Part shown: in pieces, positions 33,773 to 43,697 of the stretch
Position numbering within the stretch: the stretch's first letter is position 1
Layout of the letters: every line of letters starts with the position of its first letter
DNA from: Chloroflexota bacterium
Lineage (GTDB): Bacteria > Chloroflexota > Anaerolineae > Anaerolineales > Villigracilaceae
NCBI GenBank assembly: GCA_016234485.1
Contig: JACRBL010000038.1
Coordinates: forward strand, 1-64,000
Length of the DNA: 64,000 nt
Direction of reading: 5' to 3'
Program-made: the position numbers and the translations under genes
The notes under the pieces: generated by a model
Seen by the model: the letters and a program-made list of their open reading frames with translations, nothing else
What the model was told of the DNA's origin: nothing
The model's database searches: none

Positions 33773-33845
33773 TGCCCCCAAGGGGACTCGAACCCCTGTT
33801 TAAGCCTTGAGAGGGCTTCGTCCTGGGCCGCTAGACGATGGGGGC
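33773..33845 (-). tRNA. tRNA-Glu (anticodon CTC)
   Basis: 73 bases. Acceptor GCCCCCA pairs with TGGGGGC and the discriminator is A; the anticodon arm AAGCC-CTCTCAA-GGCTT gives anticodon CTC (Glu, codon GAG); T arm AGGGG-TTCGAGT-CCCCT. CCA is not encoded. It is the functional copy; a decayed copy lies at 37998-38070. Confidence 0.93.
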
Positions 33846-33863
33846 ATATCTAAAGGCGGCGGG

Positions 33864-33892
33864 ATTTTATCATCCGCGCGGGGAATCGTCAA
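33864..33892 (-). promoter_or_regulatory. Promoter of tRNA-Glu
   Basis: On the minus strand TTGACG (33887-33892), 17 bases, TAAAAT (33864-33869); the start would be about 12 bases before the mature tRNA. The -35 box lies inside the lut 3' coding fragment. In repeat B the same promoter has decayed to TAACAT. Confidence 0.65.
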
Positions 33893-33962
33893 CAAGCGTG
33901 CTCGCAGTCCCATGGACGAGAAAGACGACGATCTCCCGCGGCCCGTGGACGCCGATGGTGAG
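33870..33962 (-). pseudogene. Detached 3' end of the lut gene
   Basis: Thirty codons plus stop, LTIGVHGPREIVVFLVHGTA onwards, matching the end of the lut fusion gene (LTIGVHGPKEIVVFLVHGTA). It has no start and begins exactly at the repeat border 12 bases after the WD40 stop. This is probably the original 3' end displaced by the insertion. Confidence 0.75.
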
Positions 33963-33974
33963 GCAGTTTCAATT

Positions 33975-36900
33975 CTATGGCACACCCCATATTTTTACTG
34001 TGCCATCCCGTCCAGCAGATAATATACTCTGACCATCTTTTGAAAAGGTTACAGCGGTAACAGCGCCCAGATGACCATCCAAAGTGGTTACTATCTTCAA
34101 GTTGGCAAAATCCACGATAACAATCTTACCATCCGAGCATCCGATGGCGATCAAGGTCGCAGAAGGATTAAAAGCAAGACTGATCAGGTCTACGTTTTCT
34201 AATTCTAAACGTCCAGTCATCTTACCTGTGGATGCGCTGATAATCTCAAGGCTTCTGGGGCCATCCCAAGGATTACGTAATAATCCTATCCAATGTTTGT
34301 CGGGGCTGAATGCATACTGCGAATATTCCTCACCCACAGCATTATACGTACTGAGGATGGGGTTTGCATTGGAAAAGGTAATCAAGGAAGGTTCCGAATA
34401 ACTTTCGTTTTTCGAGGCAACCAGCCATTCTCCATCGGGACTGAAGTCAGCTTTGTAGGTATTGCTCCCTTCCAAATGACTGATGAGAGCTCCGTCCGGC
34501 AGGGTGTACATCCAAATACCGCCTGTACCCAATGTGGCAAGACGCTTGCCATCCGGGCTAAATGAAGCGCCATAGAACTGACGGGTGGAATCTCCATTCC
34601 ATAATTGGCTGACATCTTCGGCTTCTTCAGGAAGTGTTTTTATTAGTTTTCCCGTATTCGCATCGTACAATGAAACCTGCAATGGAGTATAACCGGCCAC
34701 GAAATCGCCGGCTGGGCTTGCGGCAAGAATCCTGGCGCCGGGAATATAGGTCACCCGCTGCAACTCTGCATTCTGTGGCTGGAATGTCCAGACGGAGTTC
34801 TGTGCCCATGCAGATATCGATCCATCCAATCGAGATGTTATTCCCGATATTGGCGCGCTGAATTCATGGATGGAAGCAGTTTGCCTCTGTTGCTCAACAT
34901 CCCAAAGTATCATCTGTCCATCTTCATCAACAGAGACCAGTTGACTTCCGCTTGGGCTAAATGTCATTCGAAACAGCGGAGCGTGATGGCCGGTCAAACT
35001 CCCGATCAATTGGCCTGTTTGGGTGTTATATAGCCAAATGATTTTATCGCTTGTGCCGATTGCCACCGTCGAATTATCCGCCTTGCTGGCAATTGCAGTG
35101 ACAATGTTATCGGCCCAATTTTTTTCATCCTTCTCGAACAAATTAATTTCAAGGGGATGAGCGCCTGGGGACATGCTCCAGCGCCAAGCAGAACCGCCCG
35201 CCGCGCCGAGGAGGTAACGGCCATCCGGGCTGAATGACAAATCATTGATCGTTGCCCCAGTTCCTCCCGCAGCATTGACAATCACTGCTGTCTTTATGTC
35301 CCATACCCGAATTGAATAGTCAGATTGAATGACGGCCACAAGTTGACTATCTGGGCTAAAGACAGGCCAGTTAAGATAATTCGAACTCTGGAGAAGCACG
35401 CCTGGTTGCATGGTATTCAAATTCCATGTTTCAAGTCCATTGCCAGAGTTCCCATACACCAACCATTGACCATCGGGACTGATTGCCGGGTTTTCTACGC
35501 CATTTAATTCAACCAGCATTCTTTCATTGGTCATGTCCCAAACCTGTACTTTTCCATCCACAGTCAAAACCGCCGCCAGCGAGCGGCCGTCTGGCAAAAT
35601 TTGCTGGCTGAACACCCAGAGTGAATTGCGTCCAAAATGCTTTAGTTCCTTCAAATGTCCTGTTTCAAGTTGATACAAGCCTTGGGAGCTCGACACCCAT
35701 ATTTTTCCATCCACATTCGACCAGGAAAGGCGGCTCACTGTCCCTTTGCCAAATTGACCTGTCAAATGAAGGCTTGACGCGTTGTCCACATTAATAGCCC
35801 CGTCCTGAGAGGATGGTACAGAAATCGAAGTGACCGCTTGTGTGGGTTCGGGGGTATTGGTCGGCCGGGTGGTGAGTGCAGGTTCGGAGCCTCCCCAAGG
35901 TGTCGGAGTGAACGGCATGGGTAATGGCACGAACCCAGGTTGGACTGCTGTACTTGCATATTTTCCCATATCCCACAATGTTACTATTCCATAATCCGCA
36001 GTCGCTAAAAGTTTTCCATCCGGGCTAATCGAAAAATCGCCGACATCAAATTTACTGTCAGACACAAATACAAGTTGCCCTGTATCGGACCGCCACACAA
36101 ACAACTGTTCATGGTTAAACAGCGCGGAGAAGAATTTACCATCAGCACTAAACCGAAGAGGCTCAACTTCCCGCGAATGAGTCGGCAACTTCATCATCTG
36201 ACCTGTTTCAAGATTCCAGATCTCAATCCAATAATCATTGTCATCGTAATTGTTTCGACCAAATAATGGGCCGTTCAAGTCTGTGGCGGTAAAAGCATTG
36301 GGATCAACATGCGGAAGATTCAACTGGCGAATCAATTTTCCTGTGTTTACATTCCATACTGCCAGATCGCGATTGCGATTTAATGAGGCATAAATAAACT
36401 TACCATCCGCTGAATAAGATATTTTTGTGGGAAAGGCAACTGGCTGGGTCAATTCCAAGGTGCGTACCCTGCTGACGGTTTGAAGATCCCATATCTCGAT
36501 TGCTGCCCCATTAGCAATGGCGATCTGATCGGCATCTGGTGAAAAGGTGGCGCTCTTTTCGCTGTATGCTCCTGCCCCGATACCAGGTCCGCTCGTACCA
36601 GCGGCAAAAAAGACCTGAATGTCAGTAAATGTATCCGCCGAAACAAAGAACTCTTGCTGGCCTGTACGGAGGTTCCAAGCATAAATATTTCCACCTACAG
36701 TCACAACGGCTAGATGGTTGCCATCCAGGCTGTAATTCATACCGGCGATATTTAGAGATTGATCAGCAAAAAGCGTCATCTTGATGATTTGGGACTCCAC
36801 ATCCCAGATTTGTATACTGCCGTGCCCAACCGCCAAGCTTTTTCCATTCGGACTAAAACGAATGACTGAACCACTGCCGGCCATCATATACCCCTCTTTC

Positions 36901-37946
36901 AACAGTTTGGTTGAAAGAGGGCCAAGAGGCCCAGGAGAAACAGCCTCTTGTTTTCCAGTAGCCAAATCGTATGAGACTGTTGGTCCGTCGCCGACTTTAA
37001 TGATCAATTGTCTACCGTCAGGAGAAAAGTCATTAACGGACACATCGTTTACAAACCCAGTGATGGTACGTTTGATGTGGCCTGTGGTCGGATCCCACAA
37101 ACGGATCAGGCCATCGTCGCCACCGGTTGCCAGCGTAGAACTGTCTGGGCTAAAGGCAACACTGTTAATTCGTGAAGTTTGTCCCTGGATTGTATGAAGA
37201 ATGGATATGTTTTTTAAATTCCAAATATAGAGAATGTTTTGAGCGTCTCCGCTACAACCAGCTGCAACCAAATTGCCGTCTGGGCTGATGGCGGGATTTG
37301 TCATGACGCCATTAACGGAAGTCGGATAACGATTTTTACAAAAGAACTCATCATCTCCATCGTTTCCTTGCCCGTTTAGATTCAACAAACAAATACTGTC
37401 ATAAGGTCCATGTAATGCCGTGTTGACCCGATAGACAATGTGTTTACCATCTGGTGTGAACAAAGATCCCATAGCCCAGCCACTAAAACCTTTCCCAAAG
37501 GCAACCTCCTTATGGGTATTAAGCTCGATAACACGAAAGTGCCCAAAATAATCCACGATGACCAGCGAATCATCGGGGCTTGTAGCCAGGATGCGCGTGT
37601 TGGGGTAGTCTGAAATTTGGAAGGCGGAGATTTCTTTGTAGTTGTCGAGATTAATAACGCGCAAAATGACCCCATCGCTTATAAGGGCTTTTTTTCCATC
37701 ATGCGAATACACAATTTGTGGCAGAACTCCCTCGCCAAGTGTTGCTAATTTCTTTAATTGGGCAAATGGTGTGGCATTTGGGATCTTTGTAATAGTTGGT
37801 AACGGCGTTCTGGTTGGGGTTCGGATAATGGTAGGCGTTATTGTAGGAGTGCCAGTCGGGAAAGGCGTAACCGATCCGCAAGATGCAAGGAGAAAAGAAA
37901 ACCCCAGGAAGAAGTTTAGCAGAAAAAATCTGTATATTTTGTTCAT
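33975..37946 (-). CDS. Very large WD40-repeat lipoprotein
   Basis: 1323 residues from MNKIYRFFLL (ATG at 37946 with GAGGAGCG upstream). Lipobox LASC (Cys23), a Thr/Pro linker (GTPTITPTIIRTPTRTPLPT), then two arrays of WD40 blades with recurrent FSPDG / LATGGDDGLIRLWD-type ends, separated at roughly residues 670-720 by a second Pro/Thr linker (FTPTPWGGSEPALTTRPTNTPEP). The last blade ends ILSAGRDGTVKIWGVP. Expected to be tethered on the outer membrane face as a binding scaffold. It is AT-richer than its surroundings and bracketed by direct repeats, so it looks acquired. There is no partner gene and no recombinase beside it. Confidence 0.9.
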   Translation of the reverse strand: MNKIYRFFLLNFFLGFSFLLASCGSVTPFPTGTPTITPTIIRTPTRTPLPTITKIPNATPFAQLKKLATLGEGVLPQIVYSHDGKKALISDGVILRVINLDNYKEISAFQISDYPNTRILATSPDDSLVIVDYFGHFRVIELNTHKEVAFGKGFSGWAMGSLFTPDGKHIVYRVNTALHGPYDSICLLNLNGQGNDGDDEFFCKNRYPTSVNGVMTNPAISPDGNLVAAGCSGDAQNILYIWNLKNISILHTIQGQTSRINSVAFSPDSSTLATGGDDGLIRLWDPTTGHIKRTITGFVNDVSVNDFSPDGRQLIIKVGDGPTVSYDLATGKQEAVSPGPLGPLSTKLLKEGYMMAGSGSVIRFSPNGKSLAVGHGSIQIWDVESQIIKMTLFADQSLNIAGMNYSLDGNHLAVVTVGGNIYAWNLRTGQQEFFVSADTFTDIQVFFAAGTSGPGIGAGAYSEKSATFSPDADQIAIANGAAIEIWDLQTVSRVRTLELTQPVAFPTKISYSADGKFIYASLNRNRDLAVWNVNTGKLIRQLNLPHVDPNAFTATDLNGPLFGRNNYDDNDYWIEIWNLETGQMMKLPTHSREVEPLRFSADGKFFSALFNHEQLFVWRSDTGQLVFVSDSKFDVGDFSISPDGKLLATADYGIVTLWDMGKYASTAVQPGFVPLPMPFTPTPWGGSEPALTTRPTNTPEPTQAVTSISVPSSQDGAINVDNASSLHLTGQFGKGTVSRLSWSNVDGKIWVSSSQGLYQLETGHLKELKHFGRNSLWVFSQQILPDGRSLAAVLTVDGKVQVWDMTNERMLVELNGVENPAISPDGQWLVYGNSGNGLETWNLNTMQPGVLLQSSNYLNWPVFSPDSQLVAVIQSDYSIRVWDIKTAVIVNAAGGTGATINDLSFSPDGRYLLGAAGGSAWRWSMSPGAHPLEINLFEKDEKNWADNIVTAIASKADNSTVAIGTSDKIIWLYNTQTGQLIGSLTGHHAPLFRMTFSPSGSQLVSVDEDGQMILWDVEQQRQTASIHEFSAPISGITSRLDGSISAWAQNSVWTFQPQNAELQRVTYIPGARILAASPAGDFVAGYTPLQVSLYDANTGKLIKTLPEEAEDVSQLWNGDSTRQFYGASFSPDGKRLATLGTGGIWMYTLPDGALISHLEGSNTYKADFSPDGEWLVASKNESYSEPSLITFSNANPILSTYNAVGEEYSQYAFSPDKHWIGLLRNPWDGPRSLEIISASTGKMTGRLELENVDLISLAFNPSATLIAIGCSDGKIVIVDFANLKIVTTLDGHLGAVTAVTFSKDGQSILSAGRDGTVKIWGVP

Positions 37947-37997
37947 ACGAATCGCTCCTCTACTTTCGAATTTCAAATAAGGAGGCGGATATTTCGA

Positions 37998-38070
37998 TGC
38001 CCCCAGAGAATTAAACCCTGTTTAATCTTTTGAGAGGGCTTCACTGCAGGCCGCCAGAGAAAATGGGAGC
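37998..38070 (-). pseudogene. Decayed tRNA-Glu copy
   Basis: Aligns over its whole length with the tRNA-Glu at 33773 and keeps the CTCTCAA anticodon loop. However, the anticodon stem (AAGCC against AAGAT), the T arm (CAGGG against TCTCTG) and the D arm are mispaired, and its promoter has lost the -10 match. Not expected to be functional. Confidence 0.8.
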
Positions 38071-38185
38071 GGCTATTTACTGCGGGATGTTATCACCCGC
38101 TTTTTGAATCGTCAACAAGCGTACTCGCAGTCCCGTGGACGAGAAAGACGACGATCTCCTTCGGGCCGTGAACGCCGATGGTGAG
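37998..38185. repeat. Direct repeat B: decayed tRNA-Glu plus current lut 3' end
   Basis: 188 bases; partner of 33773-33962. Here the lut part is the live end of the lut fusion gene, while the tRNA part has decayed. Confidence 0.85.
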
Positions 38186-40210
38186 CGTCATCTCGATATC
38201 GGCGGTGCGGGATGGACCTGTGACGAGCGCGGCGTTTCGGGCGTGACGCGTCGCCGCGAGCGCTTCGGGCAAATCCCCGACGAGTTGGCGGGCGCGCAAA
38301 ACGACGAGGTGGACTTCGGGCAGGAGCGAGGCCTTGAGCGTCTCACCCTCGTCGAGCAAAACGATCGTCCCCGTGTTCGCAATGCCCGCCGCGCAGCCCG
38401 TCAACCCGAATTGGATCGTGGGGTCTGGTTCGCAGACGGCGGTGAATTCAGCAGGAAGAGTCTGCGCGCCAATTTCATCCACAAACACTCGCGTCGCGCC
38501 GCGCTGGCGGAGAAAGTCGGATAATGCCTCGGGGAGATTTTCTTGCGAGCATTGGACGACAGTTCCGCCGAGGGCAGTGAGTTCGGCGGTGAATTGTGAC
38601 TGGTAATCCCCAAAGGGGACGATGTTGGTAATTGGTAATTGGTAATGTTGTGGCGCGGACTCCGGAGTCTCCAGACTTCGGAGCGTCACTCCAAAATCTG
38701 GAGATTTTGGAGTCCGAGCCTGGAACCTCTGCCGAAACGACCGCGCCGCAGGGCGCGGAAAATCTTTGCTGTATCCCCAACCCGTCGCGGCGGGGAAACG
38801 CATCCACGAAGAGAATGGAGAAACAATGCGCGCCCCAATCGCCGCCAACTTCTGCGAGAACGCAAACCAGCGCGGCGAAGATGCCACGCGACTATACGCG
38901 CTCAACCCAAGCCTCAAAACAAAAGGCAATCCCTTTCCAGGCTGATTACTGAAAACTGACCGCGAAGCGTGATCACTGCTCACTGATAACTTCTCACTTG
39001 CCCCCCCTGCCCTCACCCTCGTCAACAACCTCGGCAGATCAATATCCACCGGGCAGGCGTCCTTGCACGCGCCGCACAGGGACGAGGCCTGCGCGAGTTG
39101 AATGTAATTATCGCCGAGCAACCCAGGCGAGATGACAGATCCGATCGGGCCAGGGTAGGGTGCGATGGAATTGTCCGCGCCGACGTAGGCGTGGCCGCCC
39201 AACTCGCGAAAGACGGGACAGGCATTCAGGCACGCGCCGCAACGGATGCAGTAAAGCGATTCTTTGAGCGGGGAATTTCGCAAGCGCGCGCGGCCATTGT
39301 CCACGATGATGACGTGGCGTTGTTGACCAGGCCGCGGGGCGCGCAGGAGTTGGGTATAGACGCTGAGTTTTTGTCCGGTGGCGGAACGCGGCAGGAGCGA
39401 GAGGAAGAGCGCGAGGTCTTCGAGGGTGGGCGCCATGCGCTCCATGCCCATCAGCGCGATGTGGACGCGCGGCAGGGTGGTGCACATGCGCCCGTTGCCC
39501 TCGTTGGTGACAATGGTCAGCGCGCCGTTTTCGACCACGCCAAAGTTCACGCCGCTGATGCCCACGTCCGCGTTGAGGAAGACTTCGCGCAAAACCGCGC
39601 GGGCCGTGTTCGTAAGGGTGGGGATGTCTTCGGTGTAGGGGATGCCGAGTTTTTCGTGGAAGAGTTCGCCCACCTGTTTGCGGTTGAGATGCACCGCGGG
39701 CGTGATGATGTGCGAGGGACGTTCGCCGCGCAGTTGGATGATGTACTCGCCCAGGTCGGTCTCGACGACGCGATGTCCCGCCGCTTCGAGGGCGTGGTTG
39801 AGGCCGATTTCTTCGGTGACCATGGATTTGGATTTGGCGATTAGTTTGGTAGTTTCGTGTGTACCTGTTTTATCATCTCCCACAATCTCCAGCACGAGCC
39901 GAAGCGCTTCCCCTGCGTCTTTGGCCCAATGGACCGCGACCCCGTTCGCGGTCAGGTGGGAGGCGAATTGGGCGAGGTAGTCGTCGAGGCGCTCGATCAC
40001 GTCCGCACGGATGGCGTGCGCGCGCTGGCGACGCGTCTCCCAATCTGGAATGGATGCGAGCGCGGCCGCGCGGACTTTGAGGCGGCGTTCGGTGTTGGCG
40101 TCAAGCGAGGTTTGCAGTTTTTCGTCCGCGATGGATTTGCGAATGCGCTGTCGAAATTGGTTCATGGGGTTGGCCTGGGCTTGGGGAATAACAGAAAATT
40201 GGTCTTGCAT
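38093..40210 (-). CDS. LutB-LutC fusion, lactate-utilisation iron-sulfur protein
   Basis: 705 residues. Residues 1-~440 are LutB-like: an N-terminal LUD domain and two ferredoxin motifs CIRCGACLNACPV and CGACKDACPV. Residues ~530-705 are LutC-like (LUD domain: GLTGCAAGIANTGTIVLLDEGE, HLVVLRARQLVGDLPEAL). LutABC oxidises L-lactate to pyruvate; LutA is absent here. The linker (~415-530) is built from repeats: an ACTGAAAACTGA-type tract, a palindrome (38656-38716) and GTAATTGGTAATTGG words encoding QLPITN. The last 30 codons belong to repeat B and may be of foreign origin. Start 40210 is the longest frame; 40165 (MNQFRQRI) is possible. Confidence 0.85.
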   Translation of the reverse strand: MQDQFSVIPQAQANPMNQFRQRIRKSIADEKLQTSLDANTERRLKVRAAALASIPDWETRRQRAHAIRADVIERLDDYLAQFASHLTANGVAVHWAKDAGEALRLVLEIVGDDKTGTHETTKLIAKSKSMVTEEIGLNHALEAAGHRVVETDLGEYIIQLRGERPSHIITPAVHLNRKQVGELFHEKLGIPYTEDIPTLTNTARAVLREVFLNADVGISGVNFGVVENGALTIVTNEGNGRMCTTLPRVHIALMGMERMAPTLEDLALFLSLLPRSATGQKLSVYTQLLRAPRPGQQRHVIIVDNGRARLRNSPLKESLYCIRCGACLNACPVFRELGGHAYVGADNSIAPYPGPIGSVISPGLLGDNYIQLAQASSLCGACKDACPVDIDLPRLLTRVRAGGASEKLSVSSDHASRSVFSNQPGKGLPFVLRLGLSAYSRVASSPRWFAFSQKLAAIGARIVSPFSSWMRFPAATGWGYSKDFPRPAARSFRQRFQARTPKSPDFGVTLRSLETPESAPQHYQLPITNIVPFGDYQSQFTAELTALGGTVVQCSQENLPEALSDFLRQRGATRVFVDEIGAQTLPAEFTAVCEPDPTIQFGLTGCAAGIANTGTIVLLDEGETLKASLLPEVHLVVLRARQLVGDLPEALAATRHARNAALVTGPSRTADIEMTLTIGVHGPKEIVVFLVHGTASTLVDDSKSG
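38617..38716. repeat. Short-word tract and palindrome inside the lut fusion
   Basis: GTTGGTAATTGGTAATTGGT tract at 38617-38646. Then a palindromic element at 38656-38716 with ends CGGACTCC and GGAGTCCG and inner CCAAAATC/GATTTTGG. It is related to the mutS2 element at 4317. All in frame, in the LutB-LutC linker. Confidence 0.7.
38940..38998. repeat. Short-word tract inside the lut fusion (ACTGAAAACTGACC)
   Basis: TGATTACTGAAAACTGACC and ATCACTGCTCACTGATAAC words in frame after the second ferredoxin motif. The same words recur at the end of the DinB-like gene (47996-48020). Confidence 0.55.
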
Positions 40211-40256
40211 TCGCCTTGCAAATATGTTAGTTTAAGGGTACTCAGATGGAAGGAGG
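40205..40256 (+). promoter_or_regulatory. Promoter and leader motif of the 5'-nucleotidase gene
   Basis: TTGCAT (40205-40210), 17 bases, TAGTTT (40228-40233), then GGAAGGAGG at 40248-40256, about 90 bases before the ATG. The promoter matches the subtilisin promoter at 49979 in 23 of 29 positions. The -35 box overlaps the lut start codon on the other strand. Confidence 0.55.
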
Positions 40257-40346
40257 CTCACGGAACCCTTTCTTCATAAGAAATCAATGTTCGGTCCCGT
40301 TTGTGTTCGACTTGTCGCAAATTTAAATTTTCATAGGAGAGAGAGC

Positions 40347-42029
<1,683 letters not shown>

Positions 42030-42048
42030 CAGATCTTCACGAGTAATG

Positions 42049-42086
42049 AAGAACTCCGAGGTTGTTCGCCTCGGAGTTCTTTTTAT
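42049..42086. terminator. Terminator between convergent genes
   Basis: AAGAACTCCGAGG-TTGTTCG-CCTCGGAGTTCTT followed by TTTATT. It overlaps the stop of the ArsR-type gene on the other strand. Confidence 0.9.
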
Positions 42087-42646
42087 TCCGCTCGCCAGTA
42101 TGCGCTCCCGTCGCGTTCGCGTTTCATCAACCCCGCGCCAACAAGTTCGCGGCGCAGGCTGGCGGTATCTTCGTGATACGCGCTCAGAATTTCATTCACG
42201 CGTTTTTCGTTGTAATGTTTGCCCGTCTCGAAGGCCTGAACGACGTGACGCAGAACCGCGTCCAGTTTCTTGCGTTGCGCGGGGATGGTTTTCAGGCTCC
42301 CGTCGCGGCGCGTGTAATCGGCCACCACTTTGTGGTCGTACGCGTCCAAATCCACATCCTCGGCGGTGGAGGTGATCTTCTCGGGCGAGAAGAGACTGCG
42401 CGACATCGTCTCCAGCGCGGATTTGTCCAACTGGTAAACGCTGTAATATCCCTCGGCGCGCGCGTTGACCAGCCCCACCTTGACGAGCCGCGCCAGGTGA
42501 TGCGAAACGGTGGACGCTTTCAAGCCCAGCAACGCGGCGAGTTCTTCCACGGAGTAAGGCTGTCCCGCGAGCAGGCCGACGATCTTGAGGCGGTTCGCGT
42601 CGGCCAGGGCTTTAAACATGGTTAAAAGTTCGGTATTTTCTGTCAT
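42083..42646 (-). CDS. ArsR-type regulator with C-terminal DUF2087
   Basis: 187 residues from MTENTELLTMFKALADANRL (ATG 42646, AAAGAGACC upstream). Winged-helix ArsR domain (LKIVGLLAGQPYSVEELAALLGLKASTVSHHLARLVKVGLV). The C-terminal ~90 residues match DUF2087 (GSLKTIPAQRKKLDAVLRHVVQAFE, YNEKRVNEILSAYHEDTASLRRELV, SAYWR). No metal-binding cysteines, so it senses something other than typical ArsR metals. Shares its layout with the gene at 43064; a TIGR04076-like gene lies between, all on the minus strand. Confidence 0.85.
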   Translation of the reverse strand: MTENTELLTMFKALADANRLKIVGLLAGQPYSVEELAALLGLKASTVSHHLARLVKVGLVNARAEGYYSVYQLDKSALETMSRSLFSPEKITSTAEDVDLDAYDHKVVADYTRRDGSLKTIPAQRKKLDAVLRHVVQAFETGKHYNEKRVNEILSAYHEDTASLRRELVGAGLMKRERDGSAYWRAE

Positions 42647-42665
42647 GGTCTCTTTCACATCGGCG

Positions 42666-43028
42666 TCATTCGGGCAGGGTGGTTCTTGTAATTTTGACGA
42701 CGATCCCAGCCTTGGTTGGGTCGGGACAGCGCGCAAATTCCGTTGTCACGCCATCGGGGTCAATAGCCTTCTCGTAGGGCGTTCCCGTATATCGCCAGGG
42801 CAAGGTCCCGCCGTTTTCGAGCGCGCGGATCATCCCAGTTACACTGTCCAAAAGCCAGGGGCACAACTCGCCCATCTGGTCTGGATAGTTGAACTTCTGC
42901 CCGACCTGCAACCTGCCATACATCCAGGGACAGATTCCCTCTTTCACAAAATCGGGATGGGTTCCATCCTCACGGGCCTGTCTGCTGTTGCCTTCCCAAA
43001 TCTCAAGTTCAATGGCGTATTCGGTCAT
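42666..43028 (-). CDS. TIGR04076-like small protein
   Basis: 120 residues. Contains GICPWMYGRLQVGQKF, ELCPWLLDSVTGMIRALENGG and ARCPDPTKAGIVVKITR. Paired CPW motifs and a terminal CPDP segment match the small TIGR04076 family, whose function is unknown. It lies between two DUF2087 regulators, 19 bases before the downstream one, so it is likely co-transcribed and possibly under their control. Confidence 0.7.
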   Translation of the reverse strand: MTEYAIELEIWEGNSRQAREDGTHPDFVKEGICPWMYGRLQVGQKFNYPDQMGELCPWLLDSVTGMIRALENGGTLPWRYTGTPYEKAIDPDGVTTEFARCPDPTKAGIVVKITRTTLPE

Positions 43029-43063
43029 GGTTTAACTCACGTGTCGCAAATTGGCAATTTGCG

Positions 43064-43621
43064 CTACTTCCTCCAATACCGCGAGCCATTGCTCTCGCGC
43101 GCCATCAGGCCCGAATCAATCAGGTCGCGGCGCAGGCCGGAGGTGTCCACGTGGAAGCGGCGGATGATGGTGTTGACTTCCTTCTCGGTGTAGTCCACGC
43201 CGGGCGTGAACGCGGCCACGAGATAATTCAAAACCACTTTCAACTTATCGGGCTGGCTGGGAATCTGGCGGATGCTTCCGTCGGGATTCAGATATGAGAC
43301 GAGGACTTTGCGCGCCTTCGCGTCCAGATTCGGCGCGGGGACGTACGCCTCTTTCTGACGGGCGAACTGATTCTTCGCCAGCGCTTCCACCGCGTCTTCG
43401 GCGAGTGCGTAGGTTCCATCCGTTTCGCGGACGGCCCCCACAAAAGCCAGGAAGGACAGATGCTGGAACGCGTCGCGGAAGGGCATGTGCAACTCGTCCG
43501 CCACCTGTTTAGCGGAAGCGGGTTTCTGCGCCAACAGGCCGATTATCCGCAAGCGATCCACATCCGACATGGCTTTGATAAAATCAAGCATTTCGGGTTT
43601 TGTTTCCATTTCTACATCCAT
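43064..43621 (-). CDS. DUF2087 regulator with winged-helix N-terminus (paralogue)
   Basis: 185 residues (alternative start four codons in, at 43609). The N-terminal helix-turn-helix is a diverged ArsR type (MLDFIKAMSDVDRLRIIGLLAQKPASAKQVADELHM). The C-terminus is DUF2087 (GSIRQIPSQPDKLKVVLNYLVAAF, YTEKEVNTIIRRFHVDTSGLRRDLIDSGLM, SRYWRK), parallel to the 42083 protein. First gene of the three-gene regulator unit, read from a good promoter at 43650-43677. Confidence 0.85.
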   Translation of the reverse strand: MDVEMETKPEMLDFIKAMSDVDRLRIIGLLAQKPASAKQVADELHMPFRDAFQHLSFLAFVGAVRETDGTYALAEDAVEALAKNQFARQKEAYVPAPNLDAKARKVLVSYLNPDGSIRQIPSQPDKLKVVLNYLVAAFTPGVDYTEKEVNTIIRRFHVDTSGLRRDLIDSGLMARESNGSRYWRK

Positions 43622-43649
43622 TACTTTATTTTGATAAGTATCGAATTAA

Positions 43650-43690
43650 ATTTTAGCGCTATTTTTGTCGCTGTCAAGGGGTGATATAAT
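43650..43690. promoter_or_regulatory. Divergent promoter pair
   Basis: Minus strand: TTGACA (43672-43677), 16 bases, TAAAAT (43650-43655), driving the DUF2087 regulator. Plus strand: TATAAT at 43685-43690, ending 7 bases before the ATG at 43698 of the DUF4230 gene, which has no ribosome site (probably leaderless). Confidence 0.65.
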
Positions 43691-43697
43691 GCCGCGC

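Larger units (their letters stand above)
33773..33962. repeat. Direct repeat A: tRNA-Glu plus lut 3' end
   Basis: 190 bases running from the 3' end of tRNA-Glu through its promoter and the last 30 codons of a lut gene. It aligns end to end with 37998-38185 (repeat B). The distal ~80 bases differ at about six positions; the tRNA part has diverged much more. The two copies bracket the WD40 gene. Confidence 0.85.

Noticed and set aside
33773..38185. Classical integrase-mediated genomic island at tRNA-Glu
   Set aside because: There is no integrase between the repeats, and they cover a whole tRNA plus part of another gene rather than just the tRNA 3' end.
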